A DNA stretch of 64,000 nucleotides from NCBI RefSeq assembly GCF_003697785.1, contig NZ_QOKZ01000004.1:372001-436000 (forward strand), read 5' to 3'. Positions 1 to 7,999 of the stretch are shown here, one piece after another. The notes under the pieces were generated by a model. It had not been told where the DNA came from and did not search any database. It worked only from the letters and a program-made list of their open reading frames with translations. Origin of the DNA: Paracoccus alkanivorans. GTDB taxonomy: Bacteria > Pseudomonadota > Alphaproteobacteria > Rhodobacterales > Rhodobacteraceae. How positions within the stretch are numbered: position 1 is the first letter of the stretch; each line of letters begins with the position of its first letter. The translations under genes were made by a program, and so were the position numbers.

Positions 1-1640
1 GCCCGCTGATAGCCGGTTCGTCCACCGGTTCGCGCCGCTTCGATCAGCCTGTCAGCATCGAACAGCATCTGTTCGGACAGCCGGGCACTGATGGCGCGTT
101 CGCGAAAACGTTCGAGGATCACCCCGCGCTCATAGCCCGCCAGCGCAATCAGCCCGAGGGTGATGCGGTCACGGTCGAGTATCTCGGTATTGTCCTCGGC
201 CTCGGCGCGCTCCACCGCCTCGTCCAGCCGTTCGGCAAAGCGCTTGGCCTCGGACCGGACGGTCTCCCGCGTCAGTTCGTAATTCTCGGTGGTCTCGGCG
301 ACCTCTTCACGCACTGTCTGCAGGGAAACGGCAATTACCTGGTTGGACAGGGCCACGTCCAGCGGAGACAGCTTGTCCAGCCCCAGCCTGCCGATTACCC
401 AACGCAGGCTCGTGCCCTGCACCAGCAGCGTGAACAGGGTGAAACCGGTCGCCAGAATACCCACCAGCCGCTTGGTTTCGACCGGCACGCGCAGGCTTTC
501 CGTCACCGCCAGCGCCAGCGCCAGCGTGACCGCCCCGCGCAGGCCGCCCCACAGGATCGCGACGCGATAGCGCCCGTCCACATGCGGAGAAACACGCAGT
601 GCCGACAAAAGGGGCATCAGGCCGAACAGCACGACGGCGCGGGCAAACATCGCCGCACCGATGACCACCAGAACGAGTGCGAAATCGCCGGGCCGCGTTT
701 CGCCCAGAAGGCGGGGAATCAACAGCGCGGCAAGGATGAAGATCAGCGCTCCGGCCCAATGCGCCAGCAGGTCCCAGACCTCGCGCAGATTGGCCCAGAA
801 GGCTGGCGACAGCCGACCGGGTCCGATGATGTTCATGGTCAGCCCGGCGACCACCACACCGATCACGCCGGAGGCTCCGAAAAGCTGCTCCGAAATGATA
901 TAGGCCAGGTAAGGCACCGCAACCGAAACCGAGATCTGCGCCAGCTCGAAGCGAGCGAACAGGACCATCATTGCCACGGCGATGCGCGCGGTCAGCCAGC
1001 CCGCGGCGGTTCCACCAGCAAATAGCATGGGAAAACCGCTGATCGCCTCGCCCAGACCGGGATCGGGCAGGCCCAGCATCACGAAGCCCATGAACAGGCC
1101 GAACAGCGCGATGGCGGCAGCGTCGTTCAAGAGGCTTTCGCCCTCGATGATCCTTGCCAGCCGGCGCGGGGCCGAGAGAGAGCGGAAGATCCCCACCACC
1201 GCAGAAGGATCCGTCGTGGAAACGATCGAGCCGACCAGCAGGCATACCACCAGCGGCAGCCCGCTGACCCATGACAGAGCATAGCCAATGGTCACCGTGG
1301 CGACAAAGACCGCCACCACCGCCAGCGTGAGGATCGGCACCCAGTCATCGACCATCCGCCTGACATTCATCCCCAGTGTCGCCTGAAAGATCAGCGTCGG
1401 CAGGAACACATACAGGAACACGTTCGAACGGATCGGCAGCGACAGTATCGCCTCGGCCACCGGGTTCAGCGCATCGGTCAGCTCGGTGCGCAGAAAGAAG
1501 ATCGCCCCTGCCCCGATCAGCGTGCCCAGCACGGCGAGAATCACGCTGTAGGGCAAGGCTAATCGCGCCGCCAGGGGCTCGGCCAGCCCGATGACGACGA
1601 AAAGCGAAGCTGCGATGGTGGTCAGAAGAACGATGTCCAT
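1..1640 (-). CDS. Na+/H+ antiporter, CPA1 (NhaP/NHE) family, C-terminus beyond window
   Basis: Multi-pass inner-membrane antiporter exchanging Na+ (or K+) for protons. About 546 codons are in the window. The start is the ATG at 1640 (MDIVLLTTIAASLF) and the gene runs off the left edge with no stop. About a dozen hydrophobic segments are followed by a charged cytoplasmic tail from roughly residue 410. Family signatures are TDPSAVV (variant of the TDP-x-AV ion-site motif) and GESLLNDAAA, both in the first 180 residues. The long soluble tail means a C-terminal regulatory domain may lie outside the window. It is read alone, with about 170 bp to tesB. Ion specificity cannot be told from sequence. 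Confidence 0.88.
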   Translation of the reverse strand, partial: MDIVLLTTIAASLFVVIGLAEPLAARLALPYSVILAVLGTLIGAGAIFFLRTELTDALNPVAEAILSLPIRSNVFLYVFLPTLIFQATLGMNVRRMVDDWVPILTLAVVAVFVATVTIGYALSWVSGLPLVVCLLVGSIVSTTDPSAVVGIFRSLSAPRRLARIIEGESLLNDAAAIALFGLFMGFVMLGLPDPGLGEAISGFPMLFAGGTAAGWLTARIAVAMMVLFARFELAQISVSVAVPYLAYIISEQLFGASGVIGVVVAGLTMNIIGPGRLSPAFWANLREVWDLLAHWAGALIFILAALLIPRLLGETRPGDFALVLVVIGAAMFARAVVLFGLMPLLSALRVSPHVDGRYRVAILWGGLRGAVTLALALAVTESLRVPVETKRLVGILATGFTLFTLLVQGTSLRWVIGRLGLDKLSPLDVALSNQVIAVSLQTVREEVAETTENYELTRETVRSEAKRFAERLDEAVERAEAEDNTEILDRDRITLGLIALAGYERGVILERFRERAISARLSEQMLFDADRLIEAARTGGRTGYQR

Positions 1641-1810
1641 ATCCCTGCGATAACCGGAAAATTTCGGCTAGGGAATATCGCGGGCGCCCCGGAAGATGGA
1701 TATTTCGTGATCTGCCCTGCCGCAATGCGCGCGGGCCCGGATTTGCGGAAAATGCGGCTTTGCCGGATTGTTCCTTGTGACAGATCCTGTGTCCGGCGAC
1801 GGCAAGTGCC

Positions 1811-2680
1811 TTACCTTTTGCGTTTCAGCGGACGCACCAGCCCTTCCTGGGCGACGCTGGCGACCAGACGCCCGGCCCGGTCATAGATCAGCCCTCGGTT
1901 GAAGCCCCGCGCACCCCCGGTAAACGGAGCGTCCAGCGCATAGAGGTGCCAATCCTCGATCTGGATCGGCGCGTGAAACCACATGGCGTGATCGAGGCTG
2001 GCGCTCATGACCGTGCCTTGCAGCCATGTCAGGCCATGCGGGCGCAGCGACGAGCCGAGAAGGCTCATGTCCGAGGCATAGGCCAGCAGGCAATGCTGCA
2101 TCTCGGGCGGCTGCCCCTTGGCGCCGGACATCCGGAACCACAGGTAATTCCGGTCGTCGGTCTTGGGCGGATCGACCAGATCGCGAGGCGCGACCTCGCG
2201 AATATCGATCGGCTGCTCGCGCAGGAAATCCGGCAGCTTGTTCCTGGGAATCCGGTCCGCATAGGCGGCGCGCAGCTCGTGTTGGTCGACCAGGTTTTCC
2301 GGATCCTCCACCTTTGGCATCGGGTGTTGGTAATCCCAGCCCTCTTCCGCGATCTGGAACGACGCGGACAGGTTCAGGATCTGCTGGCCGTGCTGGATGG
2401 CAACGACGCGGCGGGTGGTGAAGCTGCCGCCGTCGCGGGCGCGGTCGACCTGATAGATGACGGGGATCTCGGGATCCCCCGGCCTGATGAAATAGGCATG
2501 AAGAGAGTGGCAGGCCCGGTCGGCCACGGTCCGGTATGCCGCCATCAGCGCCTGCGCGATGACATGACCTCCGAATATCCGTGCGGCCCCTTGTCCCCGA
2601 TAGCCGATGCCACGGAACAAATCGACCTCGAGCCTTTCGATATCGAGCAGATCAAGAAGCTTGCGCGCAGCATCTGTCAT
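1811..2680 (-). CDS. tesB: acyl-CoA thioesterase II (TesB)
   Basis: Cytoplasmic double-hotdog thioesterase that hydrolyses acyl-CoA to free acid and CoA. The 289 aa match the usual TesB length (about 286). Recognisable blocks are RIFGGHVIAQALMAA near residue 35, HAYFIRPGDPEIPV, RDGGSFTTRRVVAIQ and the C-terminal DHAMWFHAP. It lies on the same strand as the MATE, SDR and acyl-CoA dehydrogenase genes but has its own upstream palindrome (2728-2743) that recurs twice in the control region of the acyl-CoA dehydrogenase/phosphotransferase pair. This suggests co-regulation with acyl-CoA catabolism, perhaps to release CoA from dead-end intermediates. The exact physiological substrate is not visible. 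Confidence 0.93.
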   Translation of the reverse strand: MTDAARKLLDLLDIERLEVDLFRGIGYRGQGAARIFGGHVIAQALMAAYRTVADRACHSLHAYFIRPGDPEIPVIYQVDRARDGGSFTTRRVVAIQHGQQILNLSASFQIAEEGWDYQHPMPKVEDPENLVDQHELRAAYADRIPRNKLPDFLREQPIDIREVAPRDLVDPPKTDDRNYLWFRMSGAKGQPPEMQHCLLAYASDMSLLGSSLRPHGLTWLQGTVMSASLDHAMWFHAPIQIEDWHLYALDAPFTGGARGFNRGLIYDRAGRLVASVAQEGLVRPLKRKR

Positions 2681-2727
2681 CGGAGCAGTCCTTTGAAATC
2701 ATACCGTTCATCGCAGAGGTCAGCGCG

Positions 2728-2743
2728 AATGACAACTGTCAGG
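2728..2743. promoter_or_regulatory. palindromic operator upstream of tesB (copy 1 of 3)
   Basis: The site reads AATGACAACTGTCAGG, with a perfect inner palindrome TGACA-AC-TGTCA. It starts 48 bp upstream of the tesB ATG, in the short gap before the MATE stop codon. The same arms and 2-bp spacing occur at 6568-6583 and 6692-6707. The form suits a dimeric repressor of TetR type; the protein is not identified in this window. Confidence 0.6.
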
Positions 2744-2754
2744 ATGCGATTTCG

Positions 2755-4170
2755 TCAGCGCCAGCGCGTCAGCCTGACGGCAATGCCGGTCACAGTGCCA
2801 TAAACCAGCATCGCGGCGGCAATAGCGATGAACACCCCGCGAACGCCAAGATCGGTCTGGCTGATAAGAATCAGCGCGCCGCCGATCGCGAACCCGAGGC
2901 GGCAGATGCTGCCGATGACCGGCCATCTCATGCGCCCGGCTCCCTGGCAGGCAAAGTAAAGCGCAAGCCCCAGGCCGAAGAAGAAATAGAACGGGGCGAC
3001 GGTTCGCATATAGGCACGGCCAATCCCGAGCGCATCGGCCTGCTCGGGATCAAGGAAGATGCGCAGCCAAAGATCCGGCATGAATGCCAGAACGATACCG
3101 ATTCCACCGATGATCGTGGCGGCGCTCAGCGAACCGGTCCAGGCGATGCGGAGCGCCCGGTCTCTCTGTCCGGCGCCGATATTCGCCCCGACCATGCTGG
3201 TCATCGCCGAGCCGATGCCGAAGACGACCGGGATCATCAGGAATTCCAGCCGCGCGCCAAGGCCGTAGCCTGCCAGCGCCGCCTCGCCGAAGCGGCCGAC
3301 GATCCCGACCATCATCACGATCGTGAGGGCTGTCAGGACAGAGTTGAAGGAGGCCGACAGCCCGACCTTGAGGATATCGGCGAACAGGCCGGGATCCAGC
3401 CGGGCGGGACGATCACGCAGCGACAGGCCCGCCTGCCCTGTCAACACGTAGCAAAGTGCCGCGAGCGCTCCGATGCCGTAGGCCAGCACCATGCCAAGCG
3501 CCAGCCCCGGCAATCCGAGCGCCGGAAACGGCCCCCACCCGAGGCCAAGCGCCCCGGAAAGCGGAATGGCCCCCATCGAGACCAGCACGAGCACGAGGCC
3601 AGGGGTTGCCATATTGCCGGTGCCACGGATGACGCTGAGGGTAGAATGGCAGACCCACAGGGAAACGCAGCCGGGAAAATACACCGCGGCATAGGTCATG
3701 GCGGCCTGGACTGCACCGCCCTCGCCGCCCAGCAGGGCGAAGATTTCCCGCCCGAACAGCGCCATGAGCAGCGCCGATAGCATGGCAATGGCCAAGGCCA
3801 GCAACCACGCAGCCACCACCAGCCCCCCGGCCCGTTCTGTATTCCCCGCACCCAGGGCCCTGGCGACCGCGGAAGAGATGGCACCTCCCATCGCCCCGGC
3901 GGACAGCATCTGCGTCAGCATGACCAGCGGAAACACCAGTGCCAGTCCGGCAAGGGCCGTCACGCTCATCCGTCCCGCGAAATAGGCCTCCGAGACGCTC
4001 ATGGCGCTTTGAACGGACATCGCGATGACATTGGGCGCCGCGAGCCTTGCCAATGTCGATCCCACCGGCCCCTCAAGGAACAGGCGCGTGCGGGCCGCCC
4101 GTTTCAAGCTGGCGGCGGCCGCGCGGGGGACGGGGGAAATGACGGAGGCTTCAGGTTGTGGAAGCGACAT
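2755..4170 (-). CDS. MATE family efflux transporter
   Basis: Inner-membrane exporter of the multidrug and toxic compound extrusion family, driven by Na+ or H+. The 471 aa form about 12 hydrophobic segments in two related halves, the usual size and topology. The N-terminal 45 residues are polar and Ala/Arg-rich, followed by the first helix (LAAPNVIAMSVQSAMSVSEAYFAGRM), typical of MATE proteins. It starts 69 bp downstream of the SDR gene on the same strand, so it is probably the last gene of the acyl-CoA dehydrogenase-SDR-MATE unit. It may export a toxic acid or unrelated drugs; the substrate is unknown. Confidence 0.9.
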   Translation of the reverse strand: MSLPQPEASVISPVPRAAAASLKRAARTRLFLEGPVGSTLARLAAPNVIAMSVQSAMSVSEAYFAGRMSVTALAGLALVFPLVMLTQMLSAGAMGGAISSAVARALGAGNTERAGGLVVAAWLLALAIAMLSALLMALFGREIFALLGGEGGAVQAAMTYAAVYFPGCVSLWVCHSTLSVIRGTGNMATPGLVLVLVSMGAIPLSGALGLGWGPFPALGLPGLALGMVLAYGIGALAALCYVLTGQAGLSLRDRPARLDPGLFADILKVGLSASFNSVLTALTIVMMVGIVGRFGEAALAGYGLGARLEFLMIPVVFGIGSAMTSMVGANIGAGQRDRALRIAWTGSLSAATIIGGIGIVLAFMPDLWLRIFLDPEQADALGIGRAYMRTVAPFYFFFGLGLALYFACQGAGRMRWPVIGSICRLGFAIGGALILISQTDLGVRGVFIAIAAAMLVYGTVTGIAVRLTRWR

Positions 4171-4239
4171 TTGCCGGAACTTTCCGCATTGTCATCGCCG
4201 ACCTGCCGAAATTGCCCTCTCGAAGCAATTCCCGGTCGA

Positions 4240-5019
4240 TCAGGCCTTTCGGTTCATCGGGTTGTATTTTCGGTTCAGCCGCCGCATTCCGCCGATCCAG
4301 CGATCATAGTCATCCGTCTTGCGGCGCATGTATTCCAGCACCTCCTTATGGGGAAGCACCAGGAATGTCTCGGCCTCGATCGCCTTCAGGCATTCCGCGG
4401 CGACGACATCGGGCTCCAGCAGGCCGTTGACGCTGGCGACGCCATCCTCCTTGCCCCTGATCATGTCGGTATTGACCGCCTGCGGGCAAAGGACCGATAC
4501 CTTGATCCCGTCATCGCCGTAGGTCAGGGCCAGCCATTCGGCGAATGCGACAGCCGCATGCTTGGTGACCGCGTAAGGAGCAGAGCCGACCTGGCTGAGC
4601 AACCCGGCAGCCGAGGCGGTATTCAGGAAATACCCGCCACCGCGTTCGATCATGCGGGGCACCAGATGACGCGCAGTCCAGATATGGGACATGACATTGA
4701 TCTCCCATATGTTCTGCCATTGCTCATCCGGCACCTCGGGACCGCCGCGCAGCGAGATCCCGGCATTACAGCAGAACAGGTCGATCGGGCCATGCCGGGC
4801 CTCCACCTCTTCGACAAGCGCCTTGATATCGTCCTCGACGGTCACGTCGACCCGGCGCCCTATCCCGCCGATCTCTCGCGCGGTTTTCATTACCCCGTCT
4901 TCGTTCCGATCGGCGCAGATCACCCGCCTTGCCCCGGCCTCGTGGAACCGGAGCGCCAGGGATCGTCCGATCCCTCCGGCGGCGCCGGTTACGACGACGA
5001 TGCGGCCCCTGACCTCCAT
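4240..5019 (-). CDS. SDR family NAD(P)-dependent oxidoreductase
   Basis: Classical short-chain dehydrogenase of 259 aa. The cofactor motif TGAAGGIG is near residue 11-18, then NAG (residues about 84-86). The catalytic tetrad is visible as Asn, Ser (NTASAAG), Tyr and Lys (YAVTKHA). The C-terminal MRRLNRKYNP is seen in SDRs encoded beside ACAD genes. It follows the acyl-CoA dehydrogenase by 2 bp and is surely cotranscribed. With that enzyme and the divergent phosphotransferase it parallels LvaD/LvaC/LvaA of Pseudomonas putida levulinate catabolism, where the SDR reduces a 4-ketoacyl-CoA. That role here is inference. Confidence 0.9.
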   Translation of the reverse strand: MEVRGRIVVVTGAAGGIGRSLALRFHEAGARRVICADRNEDGVMKTAREIGGIGRRVDVTVEDDIKALVEEVEARHGPIDLFCCNAGISLRGGPEVPDEQWQNIWEINVMSHIWTARHLVPRMIERGGGYFLNTASAAGLLSQVGSAPYAVTKHAAVAFAEWLALTYGDDGIKVSVLCPQAVNTDMIRGKEDGVASVNGLLEPDVVAAECLKAIEAETFLVLPHKEVLEYMRRKTDDYDRWIGGMRRLNRKYNPMNRKA

Positions 5020-5021
5020 GA

Positions 5022-6317
5022 CTATCCCCTTCCGCCCCGGACTCGGATCGCGGCCTGACGGTCATTCGAGTTTTCGAAAGCCTGCCGTTCGGCGCGGGCG
5101 ATGACATGATGATGCACCTCGTCGGGCCCGTCAGCAAAGCGCAGGGTGCGCTGCTTCATATACATCTCGGGCAGTTCCGACCACTGGCTGATCCCCGTGG
5201 CCCCGTGCATCTGCATCGCGTCGTCGATGATCTTGCAGCATTTCTCCGGCACCATGGCCTTGGCCTTGGACACCCATATCCGGGCCTCCTTGTTGCCCAG
5301 CACATCCATCGCCTTGGCGGCCTTGAGAACCATCAGCCGCATCGCGTCGATCTCGATCCGGCTGCGCGAGATGGTCTCCATGTTCTTGCCCAGGTCGATG
5401 ATCTTCTTGCCGAATGCCTCGCGCGTCAATCCGCGGTGGATCATCAGGTCAAGCGCCTTCTCCGCCGCACCGATGGATCGCATGCAATGATGAATCCGGC
5501 CCGGCCCCAGCCTGAGCTGGCTGATCTCGAAGCCGCGCCCCTCTCCCCACAGGATGTTTTCCTCGGGCACCCGGACATCGGTGAACCGGATATGCATATG
5601 GCCATGCGGGGCATCGTCATGCCCGAACACGTTCATCGGCCCCAGAATCTCGACGCCCGGCGTGTCGATCGGGACAAGGATCTGGCTTTGCTGCCGGAAC
5701 GGCTCGGCATCGGGCGAGGTCTTGACCATGACGATCATGATCTTGCAGCGCGGATCCCCTGCCCCCGAGATATAGTATTTCTCGCCATTGATGACCCATT
5801 GGCCGTTCTCCAGCACGGCGCGGGTGCTGATATTCCTGGCATCCGATGACGCGACATCCGGCTCGGTCATGGCAAATGCCGAACGGATTTCACCATTGAG
5901 CAGGGGCTTGAGCCATTGCTCTTTCTGTTCGCGGGTGCCGACCCGCTCCAGCACTTCCATATTGCCGGTATCGGGCGCCGCGCAGTTCATCGATTGCGGA
6001 GCGAGCGGGTTCTTCCCCAGCTCAAAGGCGATATAGGCGTAATCGAGATTGGACAGCCCCTCGCCGGTCTCGGCATCCGGCAGGAAGAAATTCCACAATC
6101 CGGCCGCCTTCGCCTTGGCCTTGAGATCCTCGATGATCTCCAGCTGACCCGGCGCAAAGGCAAACCGCTCTGCGCGATCCTTGCCAAGCCTTTCGTATTC
6201 GGCCAGCGCGGGATCGCAGTTGTCCCGGATATGTCTGACGACCTTTTCAAGCAGGGGTCTTGCCGCCTCGGACATCGCCAGGTTGTGAAGATCGTCATGC
6301 GGATTCGCCTGTGTCAT
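5022..6317 (-). CDS. acyl-CoA dehydrogenase family protein (ACAD10/11-like)
   Basis: FAD flavoprotein of 431 aa, slightly longer than the 380-400 aa of beta-oxidation ACADs, as in the ACAD10/11 branch. Visible are the flavin-contact motif FAMTEPDVASSDARNI, the region GRIHHCMRSIGAAEKALD, and the C-terminal block MHGATGISQWSELPEMY. In the ACAD10/11/LvaC group such proteins act on phosphorylated 4-hydroxyacyl-CoA rather than simply desaturating a saturated chain. It is first in a unit with the SDR (2 bp gap) and MATE genes, and is divergent from an APH-family kinase across a 536-bp control region with two operator copies. An ordinary beta-oxidation role remains possible. Confidence 0.92.
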   Translation of the reverse strand: MTQANPHDDLHNLAMSEAARPLLEKVVRHIRDNCDPALAEYERLGKDRAERFAFAPGQLEIIEDLKAKAKAAGLWNFFLPDAETGEGLSNLDYAYIAFELGKNPLAPQSMNCAAPDTGNMEVLERVGTREQKEQWLKPLLNGEIRSAFAMTEPDVASSDARNISTRAVLENGQWVINGEKYYISGAGDPRCKIMIVMVKTSPDAEPFRQQSQILVPIDTPGVEILGPMNVFGHDDAPHGHMHIRFTDVRVPEENILWGEGRGFEISQLRLGPGRIHHCMRSIGAAEKALDLMIHRGLTREAFGKKIIDLGKNMETISRSRIEIDAMRLMVLKAAKAMDVLGNKEARIWVSKAKAMVPEKCCKIIDDAMQMHGATGISQWSELPEMYMKQRTLRFADGPDEVHHHVIARAERQAFENSNDRQAAIRVRGGRG

Positions 6318-6567
6318 GCTGATTACCTCGAATGATCCTGTTCCGTGTGTCGTCTCGTCTTACCGGGCAAATCCAAGCGGCAACCGGGTTCCGCATCTGC
6401 GAGCCTCGGATAGTTCCCAACCGGTCAATGACGGATATCCGGCGGCCGGACCTCCAGCATGCCTCACCACGCCCTCAACCGGCCAACCGAGAGAAGCTGT
6501 TTGAATTCATCTTCCCGCCCATCACTTCCCCATCGCCTCCCACTCACTTCAGTGAGGAATTCAGAAA

Positions 6568-6583
6568 ACTGACAGTTGTCAGT
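6568..6583. promoter_or_regulatory. palindromic operator (copy 2 of 3, perfect)
   Basis: ACTGACAGTTGTCAGT: 7-bp arms ACTGACA/TGTCAGT are perfectly complementary around a 2-bp centre. It lies 251 bp upstream of the acyl-CoA dehydrogenase ATG and is the best copy of the three, so it defines the consensus. Confidence 0.65.
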
Positions 6584-6691
6584 AATAGGGTGCGGCCAGT
6601 AATCAGGTCAAGTCCCGAAACAGTAGAATTGCAATTTCCGAGAATCTTCCAATCGACCGATTGACCTGGCCATCCACTGTATTTAAACATT

Positions 6692-6707
6692 ACTGACAAA
6701 CGTCAGG
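6692..6707. promoter_or_regulatory. palindromic operator (copy 3 of 3)
   Basis: ACTGACAAACGTCAGG keeps the left arm exactly and four of seven right-arm pairings outright, with the core CTGAC/GTCAG intact. It lies 147 bp upstream of the phosphotransferase start, in an AT-rich stretch (ATTTAAACATTACTGACA) that could contain a promoter. Confidence 0.58.
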
Positions 6708-6853
6708 AAAATGGTGAAATGCTCACCAAGCCCAAGATCGGAGACATTTTGCCGGACAACACAGGGGATCCGCGAACAGTCCCGGCGCGGGCAACCCGAT
6801 CGGAGCGGGAGGACAGGATTGACTTCAGGAGCAATTGACGTGGACCGGGTGCG

Positions 6854-7939
6854 ATGACGGCAGGAAAAAACATCTCGGGACCTGTGCTGATCGCGCCGAT
6901 GCCGAACCATGAATTCGACATTTCCGACCTGCGCGACTGGCTGGCGCCAAGATTGCCGGAAGCCGCGAGCGGGATCGAGGTCCAGCAATTCCAGGGCGGC
7001 ATGTCCAACCCGACCTTCATGCTGACCTGCCTTTCCGGCGCGCGTTTCGTGCTGCGCAAGAAGCCTCCGGGCAAGCTGCTGCCCAAGGCCCATGCCGTGG
7101 ATCGCGAATACAGGGTGATGAATGCATTGGGACCGACCGCTGTCCCGGTGCCCGAGATGGTGGCCTATTGCGACGATCCCGATGTCATCGGGGCAGAGTT
7201 CTTCGTGATGCGCTTCGTTGATGGGCGGATCGTCCCCGATCCGGCCATGGGACCGATCCCGCGCGCGCAGCGCCCGGCCGTAATGTTCGACCTCGTGGAC
7301 AGGCTGGCGGATCTGCACCGGATCGACTGGCGTACCGTGGGGCTGGAAAATTTCGGCCGGCCCGAAGGATATCTGACGCGCCAGACCCTGCGCTGGTCCG
7401 CGCAATATGAAGGCGCGAAATCCGACCTTCCGGCCGATTTCGACTATTCCCGGATGGACTGGCTGCGCGACTGGCTGATCGAGCATGCGGGCGTGGCCGA
7501 TTCCAGCGCCATCGCGCATGGCGATTTCCGCCTTGGCAACGTGATCCTTCATCCCACCGAGCCCCGGGTCATTTCCGTGCTGGACTGGGAGCTTTCGACG
7601 ATAGGGCATCCGATCGCCGACCTCGCCTATCTTTGCCTGCAATACCGCCTGCCGCCGGATCTGCCCGGCTCCCACGATCTCGTGGGTGCGGGGTTGCCGG
7701 CGGAAAGCGAGATTCTGGCACGCTATTGCGACAAGGCCGGGCTTTCCGGCATCGAGGACTGGCCGGTTTTCCTGGCCTTCGCCTGTTTCCGCTATGCCGC
7801 CATCGTGCAGGGCGTGGCAGCCCGCGCGGCCCGCGGAAATGTCAGCAGCAGTAGCGCCGATCCGGAAGCCGACGGCGCCCGCGCCCGCCGCGTGGCCGAA
7901 GTCGGCGCCGAGATCGCACAGACGGCAGAACGGGCATAG
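6854..7939 (+). CDS. phosphotransferase family protein (APH superfamily, ACAD10/11-N-like / LvaA-like)
   Basis: Kinase of the aminoglycoside/choline phosphotransferase superfamily, 361 aa. Early residues carry the Gly loop [10 protein letters not shown] and the ATP Lys in [10 protein letters not shown]. The Brenner catalytic motif HGDFRLGN is near residue 223-230, and the metal-binding motif is [12 protein letters not shown]. This subfamily is fused to ACAD in animal ACAD10/11 and stands alone as LvaA in Pseudomonas, where it phosphorylates 4-hydroxyacyl-CoA. Its divergent partner here is just such an ACAD, so a 4-hydroxyacyl-CoA kinase is the favoured role; antibiotic phosphorylation is unlikely. 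A stop codon 18 bp upstream in frame limits the start to 6854 or the later ATG at 6899. Confidence 0.9.
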   Translation: MTAGKNISGPVLIAPMPNHEFDISDLRDWLAPRLPEAASGIEVQQFQGGMSNPTFMLTCLSGARFVLRKKPPGKLLPKAHAVDREYRVMNALGPTAVPVPEMVAYCDDPDVIGAEFFVMRFVDGRIVPDPAMGPIPRAQRPAVMFDLVDRLADLHRIDWRTVGLENFGRPEGYLTRQTLRWSAQYEGAKSDLPADFDYSRMDWLRDWLIEHAGVADSSAIAHGDFRLGNVILHPTEPRVISVLDWELSTIGHPIADLAYLCLQYRLPPDLPGSHDLVGAGLPAESEILARYCDKAGLSGIEDWPVFLAFACFRYAAIVQGVAARAARGNVSSSSADPEADGARARRVAEVGAEIAQTAERA

Positions 7940-7999
7940 GATGGCCGGAAGGTCGGTCAGCCCCTGTGACCGGCTTTTCCGCCCGGCGGTGCGGCAGGT

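Larger units (their letters stand above)
6318..6853. promoter_or_regulatory. 536-bp divergent control region, no gene
   Basis: No credible coding region on either strand. It separates the leftward acyl-CoA dehydrogenase unit from the rightward phosphotransferase. It is AT-richer in its middle (6560-6720) than its surroundings and holds two 16-bp palindromes annotated separately. The spacing suggests one operator for each outgoing promoter. Confidence 0.6.

Noticed and set aside
6854..7939. Aminoglycoside resistance kinase
   Set aside because: The Brenner motif is shared by the whole superfamily; ACAD/SDR neighbours and the ACAD10/11-type sequence argue for acyl-CoA chemistry.
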